Of a DNA stretch of 64,000 nucleotides, positions 25,651-34,548 are shown piece after piece. The position numbers and the translations under genes are program-made. The notes under the pieces are model-generated. The model searched no databases, had not been told where the DNA came from, and saw only the letters and a program-made list of their open reading frames with translations. The stretch is from Pontibacter pamirensis (lineage in GTDB: Bacteria > Bacteroidota > Bacteroidia > Cytophagales > Hymenobacteraceae). The number at the start of each line of letters is the position of its first letter. The first letter of the stretch is position 1. The stretch spans positions 1 through 64,000 of the forward strand of contig NZ_SSNI01000010.1 in the NCBI RefSeq assembly GCF_010015475.1, given 5' to 3'.

Positions 25651-27258
25651 TTACCTCCAACGTGGGTCACCGGCACTACCTGCTCCGGCAAAGCTCGGAT
25701 CCTTGATAGTGAAGTTTCCGTTTTTGGGATCCTGGAAAAGATCAGTGGCCGTGCCGCTATACACGGTCAGGTTCGGTATCTGGTTTCCGGTCGCATTATA
25801 GTCTGAGGTAGCATAGCTGCCACTGGAAGTTATGAGCGTGGAAGAACCTGTCCGGATACCGTTTACGGCATTGTCTTCCCCTACTTTCTTGCCTCTGCCT
25901 ACTATGTTGTTTCTGAAAGTAATTCCCCCGGAAACGTCATTGGAGTTATAGTCAATCAGGTAGCGGGTGGCTTCCGGTGCATCGTTGAAGGTGGAGTTTT
26001 CAATAATGATGGACGCTGAGCCTGCTTTGCTGGTCATCACCCGCTCTATTTTGTAAAAGGTACTGTTCCTGAACAGGATGTCGTTTACGTTGGCCCCGGC
26101 ATTGTCAATCGTGAGCACGCCATAGTTGGATAAGCTGTCCATGACGCTGTTTACTACTGAGAACTCATCCACATTTATGCCAGCGGACTGCAGCCGGACA
26201 ATTCCACGGAATATTTCGGCATGCACGGCATCAAATTTTATTTTCCCGATGTCAGTGGGCTTATTGATGTTAAATACATACTTCCCGCCATAGTCACTGC
26301 TGCGCATCACCACATCCTTGAACACCACAGAGTCAATCTGGCTGCCTTCGGCAACGTTAAAGTTGCTTGTAAAGAAGATAGTCGCTTTATCCGGGCTCAC
26401 CGTATTCTCACTCATAATGGTCACTGACCTGTCGAGGTTAAGTGTGCTGGAAATGGTATAGGTAACACCCTTTTTCAGCAAAACAATGCTGCCTGACTCT
26501 ATTTGCAGGAGCGTGTCCTCCAGCACAGAAGGCCGCTGTGTAAAGCCTGTTAAATCGATGACGTTTCCTACTACAGGCGCATTCGTTGTGAAGGTAAGGT
26601 AGCCCATCAGGCGACTATCGCGGAAGATCTCGGCTCTGTAGGTTGTGCTGGCATCCAGGCCCGTTACCAGTTTTGTTCTGACGGCAAGGTCTTCTCCGGT
26701 CAGATCTACCTCTATTGGCGTTCCGGCAGGCTCTCCTGCTGCACTTTGCGGGGTAAGCACGATTTTAGTTAATCCTTCTCTTTCTCTCCACTTCAGCAGC
26801 ACACCTCTGTCTGTAATCGAGCTGTTCAGGAGCGCTTCAAAAATCTGCTCTCCCCTGATCATGAACCCGGAACTCACTGCCCAGGATTTAGATTCCGGTC
26901 TGTCGCCTAAAGTGTTGGCTTTGATACGGGCAAAGTACTTTTGCCTTACCTCCAGTTGCTCATCAGTAAACACCACACCAGCCGTGTCTGTCTGAACAGA
27001 CAAAATGATAGGGGTTTCGAACAGCGTGTCTGCCGCCACCTCTACTGTGTAAGTTGCACCGCTGCTGTTGGTCGTGTACAGAGAAGCGGGCCACGTGAGA
27101 TTTACCTGGGTTTCTCCGCTTATGGCCTTCACGTCACCGGCAGGTGTGAACATCCGCATCGGCTCCAGCTTTTCCACGTCATCTTCGCAGGCAAACCCTA
27201 GCGCACCTAGCAAGAGAACCGGAACCAGTTTAAGAATTTTATTTATAGCTACTTTCAT
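25651..27258 (-). CDS. DUF4957/DUF5123 surface lipoprotein, probable glycan-binding accessory
   Basis: The lipoprotein has 535 residues with lipobox GFAC (Cys24) followed by EDDVEKLE, an acidic surface-export type signal. Residues about 35-235 read as two fibronectin-type III-like repeats (VNLTWPASLY, VLLKWRERE, TTYRAEIFRDSRLMGYLTF). Residues about 240-480 are beta-helix-like turns without lyase or hydrolase motifs (SVTIMSENT, SIIIENSTFNDAP, ITFRNNIVGRG), matching DUF4957. The end DPSFAGAGSAGDPRWR matches DUF5123. It is the third gene of the module 2 unit, 39 bases after SusD, the position of SusE/SusF-like binding proteins. I infer surface pectin binding. No enzyme activity is evident. Confidence 0.8.
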   Translation of the reverse strand: MKVAINKILKLVPVLLLGALGFACEDDVEKLEPMRMFTPAGDVKAISGETQVNLTWPASLYTTNSSGATYTVEVAADTLFETPIILSVQTDTAGVVFTDEQLEVRQKYFARIKANTLGDRPESKSWAVSSGFMIRGEQIFEALLNSSITDRGVLLKWREREGLTKIVLTPQSAAGEPAGTPIEVDLTGEDLAVRTKLVTGLDASTTYRAEIFRDSRLMGYLTFTTNAPVVGNVIDLTGFTQRPSVLEDTLLQIESGSIVLLKKGVTYTISSTLNLDRSVTIMSENTVSPDKATIFFTSNFNVAEGSQIDSVVFKDVVMRSSDYGGKYVFNINKPTDIGKIKFDAVHAEIFRGIVRLQSAGINVDEFSVVNSVMDSLSNYGVLTIDNAGANVNDILFRNSTFYKIERVMTSKAGSASIIIENSTFNDAPEATRYLIDYNSNDVSGGITFRNNIVGRGKKVGEDNAVNGIRTGSSTLITSSGSYATSDYNATGNQIPNLTVYSGTATDLFQDPKNGNFTIKDPSFAGAGSAGDPRWR

Positions 27259-27297
27259 ATCTTCATGTATTTTTTTCTGTGAATCCAGTTGTCTCTG

Positions 27298-29115
27298 TTA
27301 ATATCCGTAGTCCTGGGTTAGTCTGTAGTTCTGGTTCAGCACGCCGCTGTAAATAGGAAACAGCTCCGACTTGTTTGGTTCGAAGGCCACGGCAAAGCTT
27401 TCCACATAATCCGCATTCACGGCGGCTGCCCAGTTCACCCTAGTGTATCCAGTAGGTGTTGTTGCCGGAACAGGCGTATACATGGCATTGGCAACTGAGT
27501 TTCCGAAGAAGTCAAAGCTTTCTACTTCTGCCGGCACAGTAGTGTCAACCAAAGGGGTAGGGTTATAGTAAACGTAAAGCGGCACGTTAGTATAGCGTCC
27601 CTCCTGGTTCATGAGTGCAACTAGATTTGCTCTTGTTTCTGCAATGGCTGGTGTCAGTAAATTCCAGCGGTACAGGTCATAACGGCGTATGCCTTCGCCT
27701 CCAAACTCCAAAAGCCGTTCATGCACAATGGCATCAAAAAAGCCTTGCTTGTCTGTTGGGGTGGCTCCCATTCTGCCTTCATTACCTGTATAAGCCCTTC
27801 TCCTAACCTGCTCATAGGCCGACACCGCCTGTGCTGTAGGTCCGTTCAGCTCATTTTCAGCTTCGGCAAACATCAGCAGCACATCAGCGTAGCGAATCAC
27901 CGGCCAGTTTATACCTAAGTTCTGTGCCGTGCCATCAATGCTGGTCCAGTACTTTCTGAATTTACCATCACGCATCTGCGTCAGACGGGTCAGTTCTTTG
28001 TTATCGTCCTTGTTGACCTGGAAGTAAGCGATGGTTACATCTCTTCTCACGTCAGCAATAGAGTCAAATTCGTAGAAGTAAGTTGGAATTGCCTCCAACT
28101 GCCCATTGGCCTGCCCGTATCTGGAGCTCCTGTCTATGCGAAGGCCATTACTGTAACCGAGTTTGCTGTCTGTTTTGGAGTTACCGCCAAAGGCACCTAT
28201 TTCAAATATCAACTCGTTTGTTGCGCCGCCATTTGCGCCCATATGCAGGTCCTTAAAAACCTGCTCATAGTCCGGGTGCAGGCTGTGTCTGCCACTCTCG
28301 ATAATATCCAGGGTTTCCTGACGGGCAATCTGGTAGTACTGCTGGTAGTTTGCCCGCCGCTCCATTTGGCGGGAGTCTCTTCGTAGGGCATAGCCACCAC
28401 GCGCCAGCGCTATTCTGGCTCTTAGTCCTTTCACTGCCGATTTCGTGATGCGTGTGCTTGGGTCGCCAGACTCTGCCTTCCAGGGCACCAGCTCTGAAGC
28501 AAGCGCCAGGTCTTCCAGCAGGCGATCATAAATCTCGTCCTGATCTGTCTTAGTCATGTAAAGGTCTTCCTGGTCTGATGACGGCTCGAAAGGTGCAGGC
28601 ACATCTCCCCAGTTGCGGATTAGCTCGTGGTAGAAAATAGCGCGGAGTGTCAGCGCCTCTCCATGCAGTTTGTGCATGGTGGTCTGCTCAGCGGCGGTTC
28701 CGTTGTTGTACAGGTTAGAAGCTTGGATGTTTTTTATGACGATGTTGGCACGCTCAATTCCCTGGTATAGTTGCAGGAATGGCCTGTTCAACTCTGTATT
28801 ATCAGGACTTACACCAAACCCGCTAATCCCTCTTCTGTCGAGCGGGTTGTAGGTTCCCCCGATTCTGAAATCATCGGCAGCGTTCGGGTAGAGTGTGGAA
28901 ACGCGGCTACCGTAAGCATCATCGCCCATCAGGCTATTATAAATACCTGTTACGGCCGAGTTAGCATAGCCCACACTTGTAAAAACGGCGTCCTGCGAGA
29001 TAGTAGAAGGGTTTTCCACGTCGAGGTATCCTTCGCAGGAAGTGAAGGTCAGGAGTCCACCTAGCGCCAATGGTAAAAACAGCGATTTTATATGTTTCTT
29101 ATTTATCTTCATCAC
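27298..29115 (-). CDS. SusD/RagB family nutrient-binding outer-membrane lipoprotein (module 2)
   Basis: The 605-residue SusD homologue has lipobox FTSC (Cys27), followed by EGYLDVENP, acidic and surface-directing. The start may be the second Met (29112). Family features are STISQDAVFTSVGYANSAVTGIYNSLMG, ALTLRAIFYHELIRNWGDVP, VKGLRARIALARGGYAL, WPVIRYADVLLMFAEAENELNGPT and HERLLEFGGEGIRRYDLYRWN. It starts 9 bases after its susC, the same spacing as in module 1. It is clearly diverged from the module 1 SusD, so the two pairs probably take different pectin fragments. Confidence 0.95.
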   Translation of the reverse strand: MMKINKKHIKSLFLPLALGGLLTFTSCEGYLDVENPSTISQDAVFTSVGYANSAVTGIYNSLMGDDAYGSRVSTLYPNAADDFRIGGTYNPLDRRGISGFGVSPDNTELNRPFLQLYQGIERANIVIKNIQASNLYNNGTAAEQTTMHKLHGEALTLRAIFYHELIRNWGDVPAPFEPSSDQEDLYMTKTDQDEIYDRLLEDLALASELVPWKAESGDPSTRITKSAVKGLRARIALARGGYALRRDSRQMERRANYQQYYQIARQETLDIIESGRHSLHPDYEQVFKDLHMGANGGATNELIFEIGAFGGNSKTDSKLGYSNGLRIDRSSRYGQANGQLEAIPTYFYEFDSIADVRRDVTIAYFQVNKDDNKELTRLTQMRDGKFRKYWTSIDGTAQNLGINWPVIRYADVLLMFAEAENELNGPTAQAVSAYEQVRRRAYTGNEGRMGATPTDKQGFFDAIVHERLLEFGGEGIRRYDLYRWNLLTPAIAETRANLVALMNQEGRYTNVPLYVYYNPTPLVDTTVPAEVESFDFFGNSVANAMYTPVPATTPTGYTRVNWAAAVNADYVESFAVAFEPNKSELFPIYSGVLNQNYRLTQDYGY

Positions 29116-29124
29116 CTTAAAAAA

Positions 29125-32100
29125 TTAGAAAGTAGCATTAACACCACCTAGTATAAAGCGGCTGCGTGGATAGGCAGCATAGTCCACACCCGGGGTTAAC
29201 GGGTTGCTTCTTCTGGTGCTGGCCTCCGGGTCATAACCAGAGTAATTAGTGAAAGTATGGAGGTTGTTAACAGTGGCATACACCCTGAAATTGGAGAATA
29301 CTTTTGTTCTCTCGATCAGGCTTTTCGGTAAAGAGTAGCCCAGGGTAACGTTGCTGATGCGGAGGAAGGATCCATCCTCGATGGCAAAAGAATGCAGGAA
29401 ATACTGTCCCAGCGGTGGTGTCCAGTACTGCGCGTTTTCATTCAGCGCTGCCAGCTGCTCTGGGTTGGTTACCTGCTGACCGTTGTCGTCGAACCTTCTC
29501 CACCTGTCGTTCATCAGCGACAGCATGTTGTTGTCGCGGTACAGGTATTGTGTGGTGAACTCAATCTTGTTGGCGTTGTACACTTTGTTGCCGTAAGAGA
29601 AGTTCATGAACATGCTCAGGTCGAAGTTTTTGTAAGTAAACTGCTGGTAAAAACCACCGATAAAGTTTGGCTGCGGCGTACCAAGCACTGTTCTGTCAGC
29701 CGGGGTGATCATGTCTCCTTCTTCGTCAGACAGCTTTTGCAGCTTCAGGTCGCCTGGCTGTGGGTCTCTGTTACCGAGGGCAACATCTTTGGTGTTCGGA
29801 ATGCCTTCTTTCAGTGTGTAGCTCCAGGTGCCGTTTATTTCATTCAACGTAGCATTAAAATCATCTACGGTATAGTAGCCGTCGGTTACGTAGCCATAGT
29901 ACTGGCCCATAGGCTGGCCAACCTCCACCAGGAAGTCCTGCAGGTTGTTTACCCAGCCAGACTCTACCAGGTAAGACTTGAGCGGGTTTCCTTCAGAATC
30001 CACTCCAAGGCTGACGATTTTGTTTCTGTTAAAGGCAACGTTGAAGTTAGCGTTCCATGAAAAATCATCGGTGTCGAAAATCACCCCGTTCAGCTGCACT
30101 TCCAGTCCTTTGTTTTCTGTTTCACCAATGTTCTGCAATTGGGTGGAGTAACCGCTTGTCTGAGGTACCTGGGCCAGAAGCAGCAGGTCGCGTGTGCTGT
30201 TCTTGTAAACATCCACAGAACCGCTTATCCTGTTATTAAGCAATGAGAAGTCGAGGCCGAGGTTTTGGGAGAGAGTAGTTTCCCATCTCAGCCCTGGGTT
30301 TGCCAGGTAATCTGCCACAAAGCCCGGCGTGATGGACTCTGAGAACGCGTAGCCATAGTCTGAAGAGTTGGTAAGCGTCGTTTTCCATCTATCCAGGGGA
30401 ATTCTATTGTTACCAACCTCACCCACGCTCACACGCAGTTTCAGGTCCGACAGCCAGTTGTTTGTTCCGCTCATGAAGTTTTCGTCGGCAATGTGCCAGG
30501 CCAGGGAAGCCGAAGGAAAGTAACCGACGCGGCTGTCCGGAGCGAATAGAGACGAGGCATCGCGGCGAAGGTTCACCACAGCACGGTATTTACCTCTGTA
30601 ACTGTAGGAGGCACTTCCGAAGAAGGAAAGAAGCCGTTGCTCAGACTGGGCAGTGCTGGGCGCATCCTGGATAAGCCCGGAAGGAGGCGTGGCCTTATCA
30701 ATACCTGCCCATGCCTGGTCTGCCGTAATATCTACCGGCAGATATTTGGTGATAACGGTGCTTGACCTGTCATTTCGCTGCCATATCTCGTGCCCCAACA
30801 AGGCCGTTATCCGATGATCATCCCCGAGATTTAATTTATAGTTGAGGGTATTAGAGTTGGTTAGTGCCAGCGACTCTCCTGAGCGGATGTCAGACACTGG
30901 CATACCTGCATTCTGCCTGGCAAGGCTAGTGAAGGGGCCATCAAAATCGTAGCGGTCTCTGTTGGTGCTCGTGATGCCAAGCACTGTTTTATAGGTAAGG
31001 TTCTTGAGCAGTTCATAGCTGAACCAGCCATTCACCAATACATCGTTCCGATGGTCTTCTCTCAACTCCTGATTCGCCAGCAGCACAGGGCTTGTCAGGT
31101 TTGTCAGGTTTGCAAACTCAGGGTCAAATTCGTCTACTGTGCTTTCCATACCTGGCGCTACAAATGGCCTGAAACGTACCGCATTTCTCAGCCTGTTGTT
31201 ACTTTGAGAACCCGTGTTAGAGGTACCAACTCCATCTACCTGCTGGCGGCTGTAGCGCGTGCTCAACCCTACTCTTAAACGGTCTGTTGCCCGGTGGTCA
31301 AATTTAAAGGAAGCTAGCGTTCGCACGAAGCCGGAGTTCAGCATGATCCCTTCCTCATCGGTATGGTTCAGCGTGAAGTTGAAAGATGTTTTTTCACTAC
31401 CACCTGTCACACCGAGTATGTGCGTCTGGCTGGTAGCATCGCGGCCAAACACCTCTTCCTGCCAGTCTGTAAAAGGCATGTTCTGGTAGATATCCAGGTC
31501 CTCATACAGGCCATAGCGGTTTGTAAAAGTTCTTCTTGTGTCTTCGTCCGTGTTGTAGTTATAGATTTCGTGCTGATACTTCACAAATTCATAGGGGTTC
31601 ATTACATCCAGCTTATTCACGATGCTTCTTACTCCTGCAAAGCCGTTATAGGTAACCTGCGTTGGCATCGCCACACCGCCTTTGGTCGTAATTACCACCA
31701 CGCCGTTTGCGCCACGCGCTCCATAGATGGCCGTAGACGCGGCATCTTTCAGCACGTCAATGGACTGGATTTCCTGCGGGGAAAGAACAGACAGCGCGTT
31801 GTCCATCTGGATACCATCCACGATATACAAGGGTGAGTTATCCTGGGTAATAGAACCGCCCCCACGCACCCGGATTTGGATTTCGGCACCTGGCTGCCCC
31901 TCAGAGGTGGTGACCTGTACACCGGCCAGGCGGCCCGCTAGTGCCTCTGCAGCAGTACTAACTGGAATATCCCGCAACTGCTTGGCCCCTACCGATGAAA
32001 CAGAACTTGTCAGTTCGCTTCTGGAAACTTCCTGGTAACCGACCACCACTACCTCTTCCAGCGCCCTCTGGTCAGGAGCCATGGAGACATTGATAGTGGA

Positions 32101-32382
32101 CCGGCCATTAATAGCCACATCCTGCGGCTGGTAACCAATAAAGCTGAAGGCCAGCACACCCTCGCCGTCAGGTACTGGAATCTGGTAATTTCCCTCAACA
32201 TCTGTTGGGGCAGCTGTAGAAGTACCTTTCAGCAGCACCGTTACACCTGGTAAGCCGGCGCCATTCTCATCTACCACTCTTCCTGTTACGGTAGAGCTTT
32301 GAGCAAGCGCCCCTACAATGGCGGTAAAGACAAAAGCAAGCGTCAGTAAGTACTTCGTCTTCTTAAGTAAAGCATGTCGCAT
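29125..32382 (-). CDS. SusC/RagA family TonB-dependent outer-membrane transporter (module 2)
   Basis: This is a 1085-residue TonB-dependent pore. Signal peptide about 8-28 (VGALAQ), then a carboxypeptidase-D-like domain (STVTGRVVDENGAGLPGVTV), EEVVVVGYQEV as TonB-box region, plug (AAEALAGRLAGVQVTTSEG, DVLKDAASTAIYGARGANGVVVITT) and a barrel ending YPRSRFILGGVNATF. It is the promoter-proximal gene of the minus-strand pectin locus. The 492-base AT-rich region up to kduI contains two LacI-type operators. The one at 32637-32648 is 255 bases before this start codon. Confidence 0.95.
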   Translation of the reverse strand: MRHALLKKTKYLLTLAFVFTAIVGALAQSSTVTGRVVDENGAGLPGVTVLLKGTSTAAPTDVEGNYQIPVPDGEGVLAFSFIGYQPQDVAINGRSTINVSMAPDQRALEEVVVVGYQEVSRSELTSSVSSVGAKQLRDIPVSTAAEALAGRLAGVQVTTSEGQPGAEIQIRVRGGGSITQDNSPLYIVDGIQMDNALSVLSPQEIQSIDVLKDAASTAIYGARGANGVVVITTKGGVAMPTQVTYNGFAGVRSIVNKLDVMNPYEFVKYQHEIYNYNTDEDTRRTFTNRYGLYEDLDIYQNMPFTDWQEEVFGRDATSQTHILGVTGGSEKTSFNFTLNHTDEEGIMLNSGFVRTLASFKFDHRATDRLRVGLSTRYSRQQVDGVGTSNTGSQSNNRLRNAVRFRPFVAPGMESTVDEFDPEFANLTNLTSPVLLANQELREDHRNDVLVNGWFSYELLKNLTYKTVLGITSTNRDRYDFDGPFTSLARQNAGMPVSDIRSGESLALTNSNTLNYKLNLGDDHRITALLGHEIWQRNDRSSTVITKYLPVDITADQAWAGIDKATPPSGLIQDAPSTAQSEQRLLSFFGSASYSYRGKYRAVVNLRRDASSLFAPDSRVGYFPSASLAWHIADENFMSGTNNWLSDLKLRVSVGEVGNNRIPLDRWKTTLTNSSDYGYAFSESITPGFVADYLANPGLRWETTLSQNLGLDFSLLNNRISGSVDVYKNSTRDLLLLAQVPQTSGYSTQLQNIGETENKGLEVQLNGVIFDTDDFSWNANFNVAFNRNKIVSLGVDSEGNPLKSYLVESGWVNNLQDFLVEVGQPMGQYYGYVTDGYYTVDDFNATLNEINGTWSYTLKEGIPNTKDVALGNRDPQPGDLKLQKLSDEEGDMITPADRTVLGTPQPNFIGGFYQQFTYKNFDLSMFMNFSYGNKVYNANKIEFTTQYLYRDNNMLSLMNDRWRRFDDNGQQVTNPEQLAALNENAQYWTPPLGQYFLHSFAIEDGSFLRISNVTLGYSLPKSLIERTKVFSNFRVYATVNNLHTFTNYSGYDPEASTRRSNPLTPGVDYAAYPRSRFILGGVNATF

Positions 32383-32632
32383 AGGTAACCTATTAAGTAT
32401 AAAATGTATAGTTTAGATATAGAATACTCTGTCAGTAAAACCCTTCTTAAGTGATCCTGGAGCCAAGCCTGTCATGTATGCGCTGTTGAAGCTAACCCAC
32501 TCCTGCCACTGCCTCCCCTGTTATTCAGGCAGGTCAACTCCCCTCACCCTCTATTTGCTCCGATTAGCCACTCTTTCAGGCAGCTTCACCATCTCCTAAT
32601 GATTAATCACTTACTATTATTGATGCAGCAAG

Positions 32633-32652
32633 TTGCGCAAACGATTGCATAT
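32633..32652 (-). promoter_or_regulatory. Candidate LacI-family operator upstream of susC (module 2)
   Basis: The core gcaaacgattgc (32637-32648) is palindromic except for one base pair and has the central CG. On the minus strand it reads gcaatcgtttgc and is preceded by an AT-rich TAATAT element where a -7 box would lie. It shares gcaa-cg-ttgc with the sites at 20246 and 32843. Confidence 0.6.
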
Positions 32653-32838
32653 TAAATAATATTTAAGTTTTACACAAACATATAATCTAAATATTCAGAC
32701 AAAATATATTTAAAGTGCTTTAGAAGCTCCAAAAGCTTTATTTATAAAAGGTCAGCACTTACTCACCAAACGAGCAGAAAGAGCCAAAAAAATCAAAAAA
32801 AGGCACCAAGATTAGTTAAATTAAAATAAAATTGTAAT

Positions 32839-32858
32839 TTGCGCAAACGTTTACACTA
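32839..32858 (+). promoter_or_regulatory. Candidate LacI-family operator upstream of kduI
   Basis: The core gcaaacgtttac (32843-32854) is palindromic at all but one pair, with central CG, and ends 20 bases before the kduI start codon. TAATTTG, close to the Bacteroidota -7 consensus, directly precedes it at 32834-32840, so the repressor would cover the start of transcription. As lacI is the third gene of this operon, the site would also give autoregulation. Confidence 0.65.
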
Positions 32859-32874
32859 ACAGACCGCTATAACT

Positions 32875-33714
32875 ATGAGCATATCTTATACTATCCGGCA
32901 CGCCACTCACCCCTCCGACAGCAAGGGCTATGACACAGCCAAACTCCGCGAGACTTTCCTTATAGAAGACCTTTTCCAGGAAAACACCATTCAGGCGGTG
33001 TACACGCTGCATGACCGCCTGGTTGTGGGAGGCGCTCAACCAACAGAGGATCCCTTAAAACTGGAGACCTTCCCGACACTGCGCTCCGAGCACTTCCTGG
33101 ACAGAAGGGAACTTGGCATCATCAATATAGGGGCCGAAAGCACGGTGTCAGTAGATGGCGATGTGATCACGCTGGCCAACAAGGAGGCGCTCTATGTTGG
33201 CAAAGGAGTAAAAGAAGTGGTATTTCATCCGGCTGCTTCCGGCAAGACACTTTTCTACTTTAACTCGGCACCGGCGCACCACGCCTACCCTACCAAGAAA
33301 GTCTCTCTTAACGAGGCGGAGACAGTGGAGATGGGTTCTCTGGAAAACTCTAACCACCGCCTCATCCGGAAATTACTCATCAACTCTGTTGTAGAAACCT
33401 GCCAGTTGCAGATGGGCCTGACCGAGCTACAGAAAGGAAGCGTGTGGAACACCATGCCGGCGCACACCCACGACAGGAGAATGGAAGCCTACCTGTACTT
33501 TGACCTGCCGGAAGACCAGGTGGTGTCGCACTTTATGGGTGAGCCCCAGGAAACCCGCCACCTGATTGTGAAGAACAACCAGGCCGTGATTTCCCCGCCC
33601 TGGTCTATCCATAGTGGGGCCGGCACCTATAACTACTCCTTTATCTGGGGCATGGCCGGTGAGAACCTGGACTACAACGACATGGACAAAGTACAACCTA
33701 CAGATTTGAAATAA
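32875..33714 (+). CDS. kduI: 5-dehydro-4-deoxy-D-glucuronate isomerase (KduI)
   Basis: This 279-residue cytoplasmic cupin isomerase converts 5-keto-4-deoxyuronate, formed from unsaturated galacturonate, to 2,5-diketo-3-deoxygluconate. The zinc ligands are visible in PAHTHDRRMEAY (His197, His199, Glu204) and SIHSGAGT (His246). Each is one residue later than the ligands I recall for the E. coli enzyme (196, 198, 203, 245). Length is the family's usual one. It is the first gene of the plus-strand uronate operon, with a LacI-type operator 20 bases before the ATG, and kduD follows after 4 bases. Together with GH105 and PL1 it marks the lyase branch of pectin breakdown. Confidence 0.97.
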   Translation: MSISYTIRHATHPSDSKGYDTAKLRETFLIEDLFQENTIQAVYTLHDRLVVGGAQPTEDPLKLETFPTLRSEHFLDRRELGIINIGAESTVSVDGDVITLANKEALYVGKGVKEVVFHPAASGKTLFYFNSAPAHHAYPTKKVSLNEAETVEMGSLENSNHRLIRKLLINSVVETCQLQMGLTELQKGSVWNTMPAHTHDRRMEAYLYFDLPEDQVVSHFMGEPQETRHLIVKNNQAVISPPWSIHSGAGTYNYSFIWGMAGENLDYNDMDKVQPTDLK

Positions 33715-33718
33715 GCGC

Positions 33719-34507
33719 ATGAACGATTTATTTGATTTAACAGGAAAGGTTGCCTTGATTACCGGTGCCACACACGGCCTGGGAATGGCCATGGCCAAAG
33801 GACTGGGTAAAGCAGGCGCCACACTGGTTATAAACGGGAACACTCCGGCTAAAATGGAGAAAGCCCTCGACAGCTACAGGCAGGAAGGGTATACTGCCCA
33901 CGGCTTCCTGTTCGACGTGACAGATGAGGCCCTGGCCCAGGAGAACATCGCGCAGATAGAGCAGCAGGTAGGCCCTATTGACATTCTGGTAAACAACGCC
34001 GGGATGATAAAGCGTGTGCCCGCGCTCGAAATGGAAGTAGCTGATTTCCGGAAGGTACTAGACGTTGACGTGACAGGCCCTTTTATTATGTCGAAGCATG
34101 TGGCCCGCCACATGGTGGAGAGAAGGAGAGGCAAAATCATCAACATCTGCTCGATGATGAGTGAACTGGGCCGCAATACGGTATCCGCTTATGCGGCGGC
34201 CAAAGGAGGCTTGAAAATGCTGACGCGCAACCTTGCTACCGAGTGGGCTAAGTATAACGTACAGGTAAACGGCATCGGCCCGGGTTACTTTGCCACCGAC
34301 CAGACCGCTCCCATCCGGGTAGACGGACACCCTTTCAACGAGTTCATCATCAACCGCACGCCGGCAGGCCGCTGGGGTGACCCCGACGACCTGGAAGGCA
34401 CAGCCATCTTCTTAGCCAGCAAGGCAAGTGATTTCATTAACGGGCAAATCATATATGTGGATGGAGGTATACTGGCTACCATCGGGAAGCCCAGCAATGA
34501 GCAGTAG
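33719..34507 (+). CDS. kduD: 2-dehydro-3-deoxy-D-gluconate 5-dehydrogenase (KduD), SDR family
   Basis: This 262-residue short-chain dehydrogenase reduces 2,5-diketo-3-deoxygluconate to 2-keto-3-deoxygluconate (KDG) with NAD(P)H. Cofactor motif TGATHGLG (15-22), NNAG (92-95), and the catalytic Ser145, Tyr158 and Lys162 (SAYAAAKGG) are intact. It starts 4 bases after kduI, so the two steps are made together. Other SDR gluconate dehydrogenases (GNO type) look alike, but the kduI partner settles the assignment. Confidence 0.95.
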   Translation: MNDLFDLTGKVALITGATHGLGMAMAKGLGKAGATLVINGNTPAKMEKALDSYRQEGYTAHGFLFDVTDEALAQENIAQIEQQVGPIDILVNNAGMIKRVPALEMEVADFRKVLDVDVTGPFIMSKHVARHMVERRRGKIINICSMMSELGRNTVSAYAAAKGGLKMLTRNLATEWAKYNVQVNGIGPGYFATDQTAPIRVDGHPFNEFIINRTPAGRWGDPDDLEGTAIFLASKASDFINGQIIYVDGGILATIGKPSNEQ

Positions 34508-34548
34508 CGCCAATGGCTAAAAGCCTCTTTCAAAGAACAAAACGGGAA

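Larger units (their letters stand above)
32383..32874. promoter_or_regulatory. Divergent promoter region between the pectin locus and the uronate operon
   Basis: A 492-base gap separates the divergent susC (minus) and kduI (plus) genes. The right half (about 32600-32870) is very AT-rich and contains two LacI-type operator palindromes (listed separately). The left half (32440-32600) has higher GC and shows nothing I recognise. It probably serves as the long untranslated leader of susC. Confidence 0.7.
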
